This document shows, piece by piece, positions 1 to 12,800 of a stretch of 64,000 nt of DNA (position 1 is its first letter; each line of letters starts with the position of its first letter). The translations under genes were made by a program, and so were the position numbers. Origin of the DNA: Zonotrichia leucophrys gambelii (taxonomy: Eukaryota; Chordata; Aves; Passeriformes; Passerellidae); the NCBI RefSeq assembly GCF_028769735.1, contig NC_088172.1:95403235-95467234 (forward strand), in the 5' to 3' direction. The notes below the pieces were generated by a model, which ran no database searches, was not told the DNA's origin, and worked only from the letters and a program-made list of their open reading frames with translations.

Positions 1-2040
1 CTGTTCATTTCTTCTGCATTTCAGGCTCCTGTTTTGACTGCATGAATGTAGTCAGGGAGCAGTGCAGAGAAGGCATTGTGTTGCTGGCTGTTCTTTCCAT
101 AAGTGCTTACAAGAAGAAATTCTCTGAGTGGAAAATTACTCTTTTGAATGGATACTAGCACCGTTTGCCAAGTACTTAAAGGAAACAATTACTCCCATGG
201 CATTCACAGAGTATGGTAAATTATGAAAGCATTTTTGTCACATATTCTTCTATAAATGTTGCAGGGTTTTACTCTTTTATAAGTTTCTCTAATGTTTGTT
301 GGTCTGGACCAAACCTAGCTATCTGTCTCCTCAGCTCTGAGCTGAATTTGATTTTTCTAGCTTTCTTTCTAAGTTAGCACAAGTTTTATGCAGAGTTAAG
401 AACAGGCTTGGACAGGGTCAGGTTTTAGTAACATTTATACTGAGTATGTTTGGTAGTTCTTTAGTTAAAATAAACTCATCTTTTTTAAACCAGTAATTAA
501 GTAGATAAGTCAAAGTAAAACAGATTTTGAAGGTCAATTAGCAAGAGAAGTCCCCAAGTTCAACTTAGCTGGATATTTTGTCCACAGTTTGAATCAAAAC
601 AAATTATTTACAGCTACTACATGGCTCCATACATGCTTAGGGCAACACTTGCTCCCACTTTAGACGACAGTTTTTCTGTTACTACCATGCTGGACTAAAG
701 CTGAACAAATATATATTATCTCTATATATTTAAAATTTTCAGAACCACACAAAACCCAGTAGTGCAGTTAAAATGAGCTTCTTAAGATTTCTTTTTGTTC
801 TGTCCCCATTTTTTTCAGCTACTACAAGCAGATGGGCATTGGCACTGGTGTTTGTAGACTAGGACAGTTAGACTTTCAGTGGTATTACAGAGCAAAGTAG
901 AACAGCTGGGCTGCCATTTGATGAGTCAAAAAAATGTGTGAAAAATTATTACAGAACCAGGGCTCAAACTCTACATATGTTGAACCATCCACATTTATGG
1001 AGCTTCTCCAGCTTGTAACCCAAGTAATCTAATCTTCTTTTAGAAAAGAGTGTCCATAACTATTTCATTTGCAAAATTATCTCTATGAATCTGAGCCCTT
1101 GTATGTCACTGGACCTACTTCAATTGACTTCAACAGTCTGAGTTATAGTGATGATGAACATTTACTGTAAATAGTTTTAGACAAAAACCAAAATAGTCAA
1201 GGTTATACTTATATAATGTTTCCTACTCTATCACATGGAAAAATATGAGATGAACTGAGATTTTACCTGCAAGGAATATGAAATTTTAGAAAATGAAAAC
1301 CGATACACAAACCATTCATATTTTTATTCTACATTCAACAAAAATAATTTCTCTATGTTTTTATAAAGTCCATTGCAAGGATGCAAGTCTACTTTCAAGT
1401 TTTAAAAGTTTCTTTATCAGTGTGCTGCATTGTCTCTCTACACAATATTCCAGGAGTGTGTAACTTCTGGAACTCCAGGAATGAGTAACACCCCAGTGTG
1501 GGGTAAGTACCACACATGCACTCAGAAGAGTTAATTACTGTTACAAGGGATTGCAATCAAACCATGCCATTTGAAAGTAGGCAAAGAGTGGGAAAAGAAA
1601 ACAAAGCATAACAGAGAGGAGAAGGGAATGGCCAAGGGTGCAGAGAACAGGCTCTCATGACCCAGGAATTAAGCAAAAAATGCCCATTAATGGTGTATGA
1701 ATGTGCTCTGGGTTTGTTTTTGTGCATTCACACAGCCTCTGCAGTGATTAAAGCCATGGCTAACCACAGACAGACTGCAAATATAATGGCAGCATTGATT
1801 AGAAATATGGAACACTAAATTGTGTGAGGAATAAGGCAAACACAGACTTTTTCATTTTAAATTTTAGACTTCTGGTTAGTCACTGATTTAAGCTATTGCC
1901 ATCCCAGAAATTAAAAAAAAAACATATTTGTCAATCATATCAGCAGAATTCTATTTTAGTGGCATGATCCTTGTTATTTGAGTATACATGAACTTCCCAT
2001 GCTTTGCTTCACTTGCACAAGATCCGCCTATGGCATAGCT
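1..2040. other. Intronic AT-rich sequence, nothing recognised
   Basis: There is no open frame of note, no clear repeat and no RNA gene that I can see. A donor-like GGG|GTAAGT occurs on the plus strand at about 1500-1507, but no acceptor or exon context supports it. Confidence 0.5.
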
Positions 2041-2046
2041 CAAACA

Positions 2047-2262
2047 TTCAGAGAAAATGACTGTTGCTGTGTACATTGCTATTTCAGGTCATATGGCACT
2101 TGCTTCCACAGAAGAGGTTGCTAATTAAGCAATAACAATTAAGGCACTGGGCATTTCCTGCAGACTAATGACCAACTAGGAGGAGCTGTGCCAAGGGCCA
2201 TTAACCCCAGCCAGTCACTCACTGTGATGGAACAGATTTCTTTGAAGAATATTAATGTTTGA
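2047..2262. repeat. Duplicated TAAT-rich element, copy A
   Basis: This segment matches a second one at 5756-5965 in the same orientation, 3.7 kb away. The best-matching core is 2111-2219. It pairs with 5815-5923 at equal length (109 bp) and roughly four-fifths identity by eye. Shared landmarks in order are gaagaggtt, ctaatta, caattar, ttaatgacc or ctaatgacc, and a nearly invariant tail ttaaccccagccagtcact. Weaker similarity extends to the left as far as about 2047, where both copies share an atttcag block, and for about 40 bp to the right. The copy contains several TAAT or ATTA cores typical of homeodomain sites. It could be a local duplication of a regulatory element or two members of an old dispersed repeat family. 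Confidence 0.65.
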
Positions 2263-2269
2263 AAACAAC

Positions 2270-4600
2270 AAGGACGATTCTGGACATAATGTAAATGTAA
2301 ACAGGAATTACTCAAATTAAATACATTGTGATGGTCTGTGCACTAAACTCCAGGCCTCTTCTGTGCTCTGGGTAAGAGAGGAAAATGGATAGCAAGAAAG
2401 TGGTACATCAAAGAGTATTAAATGCCATTTAGTGCTCAAGCTTGTCTAAATCTCTTTCTTCACACCTGCCTCCTTGTATAGTTGCTCTTCTGATGACAAT
2501 TTGTAACTTTTGTTATCATCACAAACTTTGATAATTTAGCAAAAGCAGGTACCTACCAGTGTTGTTGGTACAAGGTCTACACTCAGGAAAATATGAAGAT
2601 TTACAATACACTTCACTGCTTTCTCTGCACTCTATGGTCCTGGGTGGGCAGAGCTGTGAAACTCTGAGACCTGACAGAATTTCTTTCCAGAGATACAGAA
2701 GAGGGTTCAGGCCTGGACTTTGTGACTCTTCACCTTTTTTTTTTTTTATAACATCTGCAGTGAAATATTTCTGATAGAGTCTTTCTGAAAACAGTGCTAC
2801 TAAACACCAGCCTGCTTGTCAATTACTGTTTTCTCAAATTAGAACTATTTACCTTTTTATTATCCCTGCGAGAGATTCTTCGCTTCCCTCCACACAGCCA
2901 ATTCTTATTTGCAACAACTATTAACATCTCCTCATTTCAATTTTACCCACAAATAACATTCAGTAAAATAGAGAGAAACCCAGAAGGCAGAGAGGAAACA
3001 AGCTAAGCAGAGATGTGCAAGTCATCAATTACTTTCTCCCTTCCACAAGTAACTTATTGATAAGGCTCTCATCCACAGCCACCTTTTTCTCAACCCTGCT
3101 TCCCTCATCCGCTGGTGGTTTTCACCTCTTTAAACACATTGATTCAAAGTGGGTTAGCTATGAAGCAACCATTGCAATTTTCTGTCTCCAAGGTGAAATA
3201 AGCAGCTGTATTAAAACTATTTTTAACTAAACATTTCTCTAAGGAAAAGGAATATGACTGCAGAATTCCTTCCTGAAACTTTTATGGCTGTTTAAGACTC
3301 TTTTTCTCTATTACATTTCTCCTAATAGCTCAAAAACTTGATTATCACCTACATTTTTACTCACAGTAAAGAATCATACATAAAAACTTGGAAAAAAATT
3401 AAAGATATTATCCAGCTACAATGCATAAAGAAACATAGTATGTTTATTGAAAAAATGTCTGGAAATGCATTCAATATTTCTGATTTTCCAAATTTTCTGT
3501 CATTTTGCATTAATAATGTGTCAGGAAATTTCTACATTTATTCTAAAGTTTCTGAATTTGCATGTAGAGGTAAAACACATCCATGCCAACATGAATCCCC
3601 ATAACATAGGTATAGGCAAAACCCAAAATTTTGGTTTTCTGTGGACACCTGCAGTATATTTGTACTGCCTAAATTATTACATAACAGATGTTTAGGCCGA
3701 TCTGAACTGAGTAAGAGCAATCATAGCAGTAAAGAATAAATTCTACATAATTTCAAGGAATTTCTTCAGAAAGAATGAAAAGGAGGGTTCTGGGTACTGG
3801 TTCTTTCTTTCTCTTTGTAATGCCTCCTCTTTTTAGTTTTTTGGGTCATTAAAAATAGTAGGAAAAACATTTAAACTCAACATTTTGAAATTAAAGACAG
3901 ATCATATTTTCACTCTAATATCATATTTGTCTGCTGTCCTAGGACTTGTCTTTATCACTGTTGTTCATCAAATGTATTTTCGAAGGTGATGAGAACAGAG
4001 AAAGCAACTGTAGAAATTTCAGAGTCCACTTTTAAATACTATAAAACAGCAGCTGAAGTTTTCACAGAGATCAGGGCTTTATCATGTTTGGTAGAATTAG
4101 TTAGAAAAGTGCCTTTCCAAACCTAAAGAATGTTGAAAATTTAAAATTTTTTAAGGCCATGGGAAACAAGCAAAACTCAAAATAATGATTTAAGAAAGGA
4201 TAATATAGAATATTGGAAATATTACTGCAAGAATAAGGAAAACCTGTCTTAAGCTCCAAGAAACTTCTGCAAAACATGACAGAAAAGGGGAATTATGTTT
4301 GAGTTATCACTGAGTGCTAAATATTCAGATGCTTCTGTCTAGGGGATTAAATGAGAAGAAAATGAAATAAAAAGTTTCTGACAAGGACAGTAGAGCTTCT
4401 GACCTCCCTTTTTTGGACATGAGCATTTATAAAAATCCACTGACAGCACATTAAGTATGCCATATGATATTCCAGTGGAATAAAATGAGGAACTATTTAA
4501 ATATCTCTTGCTGATTCACCTGAATTTTTCAAGCTCTCCTTAGAAAGAGACAGTTGAGGACCTTTGTTTAAACTCCTCTATCATTTTAATCATGTAACAC
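2270..4600. other. Intronic AT-rich sequence, nothing recognised
   Basis: Ordinary AT-rich intron. The small open frames between 2559 and 3720 occur on both strands, overlap each other, and show no domain-like composition, so I do not call genes here. Confidence 0.5.
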
Positions 4601-4656
4601 AGGAAAAAAGCAGGAAAAGAAAGAAGGAAGGAAAAGAAAGAAGAGAAAAGATGATG
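4601..4656. repeat. Purine-rich (GGAA/GAAA) simple repeat
   Basis: The plus strand is almost pure A and G, made of interspersed gaaag, ggaagg and gaaaag units. This is a low-complexity purine tract. Confidence 0.7.
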
Positions 4657-5755
4657 CCCTGCTTGAAGAGCAGTCTCCAACCAGATATTCACCACTGCAG
4701 AAACACAAAACTACAGTACACACCAATTCTTTGGGCCTGATCCTATAGTTTTGTGAGCCAGAAAAAATCCTGGAAAACTACACCAGGAAAGAGACTGGCT
4801 TAAAGCAAAACAGATGCTCATCTCTTTTGCATTAATTTTGTTTTGCCAATTATAGTTATGTTGGTGAGAAGAAAACAGTCACTGAATTTCCTGTGTACAA
4901 TTCCGCTGTTATTTATGGCGGATTATTCAACCCACCTCTGTCAGTTTTCTAAAATCTTTTCACAATCACACTGAAGACAAGAATCTAACTGGCTGAATGC
5001 TAATTATTTTGGTGGAAAAGAAGGTTGGGAATAATTTTTTTCCTCAGGAAGTACAAGTTCACCAAGATGAAAATTTCTAAGAAAACCAAAGTAGTTTTAA
5101 AACATTGTCTTCATCTGAACTTGGTTTTCTTTTAGTTTATATTGCTTTGCATGATATTTTAATTTTTGAGAATATTATTTTTTTAAGTTATTGATAGAAA
5201 TCAATTCACTACTATCAAAAACAAATATTTCAATGTTTCTACCTCTGAATTGTATTTTCCTCAGGACAGAAGCCTTTTCCAGACAGATACTAAATACCAC
5301 AGGGAAGCTTAAATCAACTTACAATTGATACTGAGCTATCAATTAATCCAATATCAAACATTCAAATACCCAGGCCATAGATATTAAGGAAACTACATCA
5401 ATTTCTTAAAGCTTAGTTATATTTGGCTGCCCTGAGGTTCACAGTTGTATTAAAGTCTTTTTTTTCCTACTTTCAGCTCCATATTCTCTAAATCAAGAGG
5501 TAGTTTCTGGCTGGTGTTTTAGGTTCCTTTACAACATAAGTTTTATAAGAAGCCTGACAGACTTTGCTCATCTTTACATTTTCAATTTTGGGGATTACTT
5601 TGTTTAGCCACTTATGCTGCAGTGATCTGTGGCAGCTCTGTGGATTTTCAGAGTTGGCCACAGAGCACTGATGATGCTGGTCTTAGCATTTTTCAAAGGA
5701 ATGAAAAAAGAAAAAATAAGAATTGACTGTTTTGAGCAGCATTTCCAGATCCTCA

Positions 5756-5965
5756 TTTAGAGAGAATGATGGTGACTTGGCACATAACTATTTCAGCTTA
5801 ACACTGGTTAGATGGAAGAGGTTACTAATTATACAATAGCAATTAGGACATGGGGCTTTTCCTGGAGATTAATGACCAGCTAGCAGGAACTGTGTGCAAG
5901 GCTTTTAACCCCAGCCAGTCACTGCATTGCAGCAGAATCAGATGGCATTCTCTGAAGGATTTTGC
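5756..5965. repeat. Duplicated TAAT-rich element, copy B
   Basis: This is the partner of the element at 2047-2262, in the same orientation. Its core 5815-5923 has the same 109 bp length as copy A. It keeps ctaatta, caattag, attaatgacc and the terminal ttaaccccagccagtcact block. Differences are scattered substitutions and one pair of compensating single-base gaps near the ctgtg motif, which suggests an old event. No target-site duplication or poly-A tail is visible at either copy, so there is no direct sign of retroposition. Confidence 0.65.
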
Positions 5966-5969
5966 TTTT

Positions 5970-7385
5970 CAGAATGGCAAACATGGGCTTTTTTGCTCAC
6001 CTACAGGGTACATCTAGTAGCAGATAATGAGGCCACAAAGTAATTAATTAAAGGCAGATACATACAGGAAAAAAAGAAAAACAACAAAACAACACAAACT
6101 GTAACACCTTCCTTCCCCCCAAACACAGCTAAGTATAGATAAACAGTTGAATGCTCTATCATGCATTTTAACTTTTCATTCCTTTTAGAGATAGGATCAG
6201 ATCTTTCACTGATTTAAATCAGGCAACACTGACACCTAAATTAGCATTTTAAATCAGAACTAGCTTGAGTACTTTCAGGGAGTCCCCCACACGTAACCAT
6301 TCATTCATTATGTGCTGTCTCAGTTCTTGAATGCACCATGAGGTGAGAAACTGTTTCTTTCTGGAAGAAGTTGAAGCAGGAACCTCTCATTAGTTCATAT
6401 CCCACTGTAAAGCAGGAAGCTGAACTGACTTCAGCAACATTAGAAAGCCCCTCAGTTAAAGCTCCTCAAAAAGAGTGATGGAAACCGCCCTACCACCACT
6501 GCTTGGACTTCCAAACTGTCCCACAACAAACATCTGAGCTCTTCCTGATCTTCAGGATGCCTCACCTTCCTCCCCCTTGCAATCTAAACCCTGTCATGGT
6601 GTGGATCCACTCATGTTCCTTCACTCTTATTCCTATTAATTTCTTTATCTCTTTCAACTTAATTTTCTGTTTTTCTTTATATTCAAAAGAGGTATCACTC
6701 TTCCCAGCAACATTTCTATGGCAGTTTTACGTGTGGCTCTAAAATAAATAACCTGCACTCATCTGGCTGTGGAGGGAAGGATTTTGGGTTTTGGCAGCAG
6801 ATGGACTACACTGAGGCAGTACCAAGGGATGTCCAGGGGATTTGCTGATGTTCGACATGAGAGGAAAATGGAGTGGTGCTTCTTCAAGAGTAAAGAAAAA
6901 AATAAATTAGGGGGAGGTTTCTGAAGGTCTGAGACATTAACTGCTAGACCAGTCCAGACTTCTTTTATTTGCATTTTGATGTCACTTTTGAAAGTGGGGA
7001 CATGAGTGAGCTGCCAGCCAGGGTGAACTCCTGGCAATTTATGTTTCCTAGGTTCCCATTTATACACCATGAGAAGGTCCTGCCTGCTGAGGGGCAATTG
7101 CAGGGAGCCCTGAGTTATGCCACAGCTGTCCTGGCTGCTTTTTCCACCTCTGTGCCTGTGTTTTTATCTATCCTGAGGGCCAGGCTGCCTGTGGCACATG
7201 AGGGATGTTCCTGTGGGTCCCACAGGTCTCCCCTTTAGCAGCACTCCTGCCATGGCCCATGTTGTCCCCCCGCCTGCCATCCTGGCACTGCTGTGACCTG
7301 AGGTGATGAAAGGTGATGTGAGGAATACAACCAACACCGTGTCCCAGCTCCAGCACTCCGGCTAGCAGCACCAGAAGGGAAAGGT
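5970..7385. other. Intronic sequence with rising GC toward 7.0-7.4 kb
   Basis: 5970-6750 is plain AT-rich intron. From about 7000 the GC content rises (short gc-rich words and several CpGs around 7270-7370), leading into the LTR at 7389. The open frames here (6759-7097 minus, 6969-7238 plus, 7168-7467 minus) overlap on opposite strands and look like chance frames. The 7000-7385 stretch may be diverged transposon sequence, but I could not name a family. Confidence 0.4.
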
Positions 7386-7388
7386 GGG

Positions 7389-7930
7389 TGTTGGAACTCA
7401 GCACATCCCTCAGCACTCCCTCCAGAGTTGCCAAAGACCCCACCGGAGGGCTCAGAGACCCTGGCACACAGCCCAGAACACCTGGGGATTTGATTTTGAC
7501 CTGTGGAGCAAATTACCAGCTTTGTATGAGGACATGAAAGTCACAGAAATTTACATAGTATAATAATTTTATTATCACAGGGTGAAAAATGTAGATTTTA
7601 GGATTTTTGGTATGGGGGTTATGGAGACAAGATAGAGGAACTTGGGCATGTCTAGCCTTTCTTCTTCTTCTCCATTTTCTGCAGTGATATTGGCACTTCA
7701 GGATTGTTTAGAATAGAAGTGCAATGTCTAACATAGGTGATAGGTATTGGGTGTAAATATGTTATACGCAGTTTGCAGTATAAAAAGACAACACCCCTTG
7801 GGGAGCAGTCAGAGGGCTGTTGGCTGCCCTGCTGAGCAGATCTCAGCTGGGCAGAAAGAAAATTTTATAGATAAGAATTAATAAACAACGGGCCGAAACA
7901 GAGACATTCCGCACATCTCAGGGCAGCAAT
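7389..7930 (+). mobile_element. LTR of an endogenous retrovirus (older or divergent copy)
   Basis: Begins with tgttggaactcagcacat, closely matching the start of the LTR at 9230 (tgtaggaactcagcacat). It stays collinear with that LTR for about 500 bp, sharing agatttta, a cttctt-rich pyrimidine tract, a tgcagtgatattggca-type block and cagatctcagctgggcag. It has a TATA box (TATAAAAA, 7779-7786) and a polyadenylation signal (AATAAA, 7880-7885) 101 bp apart. The second copy has the same spacing (102 bp). Downstream of the AATAAA the two copies stop aligning well, so the 3' border near 7930 is a guess. No retroviral coding sequence was seen. The orientation is antisense to NRXN1. Confidence 0.6.
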
Positions 7931-8500
7931 TAACAACCAAATACCCAAGAAGTGGGGAGAGGGGCCAGGAGCAGGAGGTGGAGAAGGGGAACAACAACAG
8001 CTGCTGTGGGCCAGACAGGCGGAGAGGGCTCAGAGCAGAGCGGGGCAAGTGCCCAGAAACAGCTGCTGGGGTCTGGGAAAGGGGATGTGGACCCAAGAGG
8101 AGCTGGATGGGATGGGGAGAAGGCCTGGAGCCAAACTCACAGAGGGGTGAAGGCAACAGCTGCTGAGGATGAGAAAAGGCCAGGAAAGGAGTGGGAGGGA
8201 AAGCAGCAAAGGAGAAAACATCCCAGCTCCGAGCCAGGGCGGGGGCAGAGTCCTGGGAATAGAAGGCACATTCCGTTCTGCAGAAGGCAGAGGCTGAGGC
8301 CCAAGGAGAGCCAAACCAGAGCCCTGGGAACACAGGCAAACAGCTGCAGGGGGGTGGCTGGGATGACAAAGCTGCAAACAGGCTTCAGTGGATGAAGAAG
8401 GGCACAGCTGTTGGGGGACAGACGGGGAGAGGAGCAGGAGTAGACTCAAAAGCCGCAATAAAGGGGAAATGAACCAGAGTTCATCCCAGTGGAAGAGAAA
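7931..8500. repeat. GC- and purine-rich degenerate repeat with recurring CAGCTG
   Basis: The plus strand is strongly biased to A and G. It repeats an irregular motif around acagctgctg: CAGCTG at 7998-8003, 8060-8065, 8157-8162, 8341-8346 and 8405-8410. The spacing is irregular (62, 97, 184 and 64 bp), so this is a degenerate minisatellite at best. Open frames of up to 173 codons occur on both strands, but they are low-complexity products of this bias. It lies between two LTRs and could be part of a retroviral insertion or an unrelated GC-rich block. Confidence 0.45.
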
Positions 8501-9229
8501 AAGGACTAGACAAAAATTTGAGAACATTCCCATTTTAAGAATATAAAGCACTTCAATTATTTTGTCTTGTTAAGTACTACCCGAACAGCCCACACCAGGG
8601 AGCATCACCCACTGACAGCCCCATGGAGCTGCTGTGGGTCCTGGAGAACCCCGGGGTGTGGAGTGGATGCAGCACCCAGCCCTGGCAATGATAAGGCTCC
8701 CCCACGCTCCTAGAAAGGCTCTGCAGTCTACAGCGGCTTCAGCCAGCCATCACTTGGCTCAGAATTGCTGAAAATACACCTGGAGATTACATCCAGACAG
8801 GGTGCAGTTGCACTCCCAAAACACTGCTGTTCGCTGCAGTAAAGATGGCTTGAAAAGGGTGGTTTTTTGGTGTTTAAGTTTTTTTTTTTTTAAGGCAAAG
8901 AGCTTCAAAGGGCTTCCCCTTTGACAGCACTGCACCCAGGTTAATCCATGTTCAGGCTGCAACATGCTCTCACCATTTGGTGCCTGGGAACTTCAGCTTG
9001 GGGCAGCGACCTCTGTGCCCGGCAATATTGAAGGAAGATGGATAATTGTACCTAGGTTGTTTCCTCCTCAGGCAACAGTCTCCTTTAGTCACAGCAGGAT
9101 AGTTGCCTTTGACCTAATGACATAGCTAATGATGCCAGATATGGATTAGTTCATCTCCCTCCAAGGGCATCTTTGTTCACAAGAGAGCTTTCTACTGAAA
9201 CCTTCACCAAGCTGGTTACAGCCTCTTAG
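8501..9229. other. Segment between the two LTRs, no coding content
   Basis: Moderately GC-rich sequence with no gag-, pro-, pol- or env-like open frame, no clear primer-binding site and no clear polypurine tract next to 9230. If the LTRs at 7389 and 9230 once flanked one provirus, the interior would have lost all coding sequence. Two independent insertions explain the data as well or better. Confidence 0.4.
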
Positions 9230-9814
9230 TGTAGGAACTCAGCACATCACTTGGGATGTTCAGAGTTACCAAGAGAACCCTTAAAAAGCTCAGAAGTCCT
9301 AGAATGTTGCCAAAAGCGCCTAGTGGCTTGACTTTGACCCTTCTAGAGATGTATCACCTGAGTGTGAAGACATAAGAATCACACAAGTTTGAAGGGTGTA
9401 AAGATGACATATTTACAAAGTGAAATGTAGATTTTAAAGTTTTAGTACAAAAGAGTAATAAAACAAAATAGAAGAATCAAAGCCTGCCTCGTAGTTCTTC
9501 TTTGTTCTTCTTGTCATCCATCTTCTGTGGTGACATTAGCATTTGTAGATTAGTTCATAGTGAAGGCGCATTCACTAACAAGAGTAAAAGGTATTAAAGA
9601 TAGAAAGTAAATATGCTGTACGTAGTTTTTACTATAAAAAGACACGACCACCCCGTGAGTATGCAGAGTGCCTTTGGCTTCCTTGCTGGTCAGATCCCAG
9701 CTAGGCAGAGAGAAAAACTCTGTAGATAAAAAATAATAAACAAGTCCAAAGACTGAATAACTGAAGAGCCCAATTTCATCGTTGAAGAGCAAGCTGCCCC
9801 AGAACCATCCTACG
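9230..9814 (+). mobile_element. Solo LTR of an endogenous retrovirus
   Basis: Starts TGTAGGA (9230-9236) and ends TCCTACG (9808-9814). These are inverted repeats of each other except for a final CA>CG change. Inside are a TATA box (TATAAAAA, 9633-9640) and AATAAA (9735-9740), in the order expected of an LTR U3-R-U5. Length is about 585 bp. It is related to the LTR at 7389 but clearly diverged. No convincing target-site duplication was found (flanks tcttag and tgtgtc). I recognise the sequence type as an avian, probably passerine, ERV LTR, but I cannot assign a family name without a repeat library. It is antisense to NRXN1. Confidence 0.7.
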
Positions 9815-12800
9815 TGTGTCTAGACAAAGACAAATAGCCAACCAGACATCTTGATTTTGTGAGGCTGCTTAAGCAAACTTAAGAACTGGTTCTGGTGTAA
9901 CTTTGATCAGCCATAAAGATGCTGTAGATGATGTGTTTACCTTCACAAATGTATCAGAGGAGTAGCCAGTACACCCTATTTTCAGTGGTGCTCAGCACAG
10001 TTCCTTTGATTATGATAAAGGAGATGGAGAAAGATGTGACAAACATATGCAGAACCTGCATGTACAGCATCATGTCTACCATAACAAGAACTTGATTATA
10101 ATGAAAATATTGCTCTCAGTAAGAGAGGTCTTTGTAATCCAGCTAAGGAACTGACCCGAGAGCCCTGAAAGAGCAGCCTGGGCTTTGCAGAGGGGGAAGA
10201 GCAGGCACCAGACCTTGTTCCCTGTGAGTCTGTGCATGCTCCAGCTCCAGCTTGTGAATGAGGGCTGGGGCTGATGGCAGGCAGCGTGATTGTAGTGACA
10301 TAAAAAACTGTGAAAGGGGAGAGAGCTTCCACATTTAGACTCGTACGTGGTAGGTACTGCCATGGATACCAGTGTTGCTAAGCGTGCTGCTGCTTCCTAG
10401 GGAAGTCTGTGCTCGTGGAAGCACAGGCTTGTGGGACTGCTTTAATTTAAGGATAGTATTAATGCATCTTGTGGGGAGACGTACAGCACTGAGCCAGGCC
10501 CATCCTAGATACTGTAGAGATGCAAAAAGCTCAACTATAACTACTTCAGGTCAATCTTTGTTTTAATTACTACAGGGAATTTGCTACTGTAGACCAGGCA
10601 GTCAGTAGTAAGCATAGCTGAAACTGAACTTAATGGAGTTGTATTTATCCAGGAGAGAATCCTGTATTTGTAATGTTATTTATTACTTTCCCTTATTTTA
10701 TATGGTTTTTCTTTTGTACTCTTCTGTTACATTATTTTTGTAGTTTCTTTAGCACACAAGTCCATACCTTTTCTTTCATCATCTTACAATTCTCTTTTCA
10801 CACTCTTGCTCTCTGAGCATATGGAACTCATTTTTTTCCCTCTTTCCTGTTATTACTTTTTTGAATATTTCTGCTGTGTTCTTAAACTCATTCTGTTCTT
10901 CTCCCACTTTTGTTCTCAGCCACATTTGCATCCTTATGCCTCTTTCCACATACAGTATGAAACTACAATGAAATAAGATAAACAGAAATATGCTTGTGCT
11001 CAAAATGAAGGCTATGGAATTTTTATGTGAGTAGCAGAGATATTCTCTTATTCTCTTCTCTTTCTTTGGGTGCCATTTAACATCACTGAAAAAAAATAAC
11101 TTTATTAAGTGAACAATTCTTTTTTTTGCCTTACAGGTGTCTGCCATTGAATTTATTTTCTAATAAAATAGTTCTCCATGAGAATGACATCCCTAATCTC
11201 TCCATAAATAATTCATTATTTTGTTCAGTTTTGAAAGGATATAATCAGTAATAAAAAGGAGGCATTGAAATTAGCAGCCGCTTCACAAAAAAATGCCATT
11301 TTGTCTGCCTCTCTGTTAAGGCACTGTAGCCACTTGCCCCTCTCCTCCTAACACTTCTGGGTTGTCAAAGTATAAAGGTGTGAGAATATGCCTTGGCACT
11401 TCTTCCTTTATTGGTTATACAACTTCTGCTGGCATCTAGAAAAATTAATATTGAGGACAGAGTGTTTGAATCATTTCTCATCCTTGCATTTGTTAATTCA
11501 CTTAGCACCATTTAGGAGGTCTAGACAGAGAACTAAAGATAACCACTATCATTAGAATATGGAGATTTCACATGCTTATTGGCATGTTGTTGATGCATTT
11601 TGATCAAGAGACAATTAAATATCGACTCTTTTAGTAGAGCCCTAAAACATTGTTATTTTCTTAAGTGGCATCTTCATTCAGGGCACACTGATATTGAGGC
11701 CATGCATTAATATTTCAGTAGCATAATAGCAGTGATCATTCATTACCACTATTAATTTTGTTACTTTTGTATCTTTCAGGTATTTATCTAAACAAGATTT
11801 AGCTCAATAAATGTTCTGCTATGACAGAAAGAATTCTGTGTTAATTTAAAGGAAAAATAACTGAGTATATTACTTGTCCTTTTTAGGACATTTCTGTCTC
11901 AAGTTCTTCAGTTGGAAAACATTATGGAACACAAACTGTTAGAGCCTAAGCAGTGTGGCTATTAAAAAAAAACTATAAAAATGCCATAAATATACCAAAT
12001 TCTTTCTAACATAACAAGATTAGCCACTAACTAATTCAGATGCTGTAGACATCTGAGTATCCCTTTAACCATACTAGATTAAAAAAAAAAAAACCAACAA
12101 AACACAAACCTGCCTATGTAATACTTTTAAGAGCAGGAATAACCAATTCTCCTTTGCAGGTGAGTAAGCAGCAGTCCCAAAGTGGTCAGAAAAACTAATG
12201 GATGCAATGATATGCTAATGGCTGTGTCATCTTTGGGTAATATAAGTTACAGCTCCAGGCTTATGTTAAATGGTCAATAAGGTTCTTATTTCTCTAATAC
12301 CTGCTGGCTCCCAGAGAGATTGTGAAGGACCAAGCCATTTGGGCACAATATCCCTCATTCAAGTCACTCAGCTGAAACAAGGAAGCCATTTCACATCTTA
12401 ATATCAGTATAGATGTCCTGAAGAAGGAAAGGAAGTTCCTTTTCTGCCTTCTGAAAGATGAGAAGGTTACCTTTTTACTTGCCAGAGGCTTTCATACATT
12501 TCAATTAAAAATTGTGTAGCCAGCTAACAGATGTCATAAAAATGATTTTTAAAATTGGCATAAAGGTCTATTTAGGGTCAACTGATTTTGAAACTTGATT
12601 AATTTCATTTGAAAATGTGACACACACATTCATATATGAGTTCTTCAAATCTTGCCTTTCAGTGCAAATCATAAATGGTAAAGGACAATCACAATTGATA
12701 GCTAAAAGGACTCAGGCCATATCCCTTGTGGAGTTTTCCCATCAACACAAGTGATTCCTAAAACATCCTGACATTAATTTATAAAGACACTGCCTTAAAC

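Noticed and set aside
7878..8551. Frames of 147-173 codons on both strands near 8 kb
   Set aside because: Overlapping on opposite strands in purine-biased sequence. The peptides are Ser/Pro/Leu- or Gly/Arg-rich without domains, and not retroviral.
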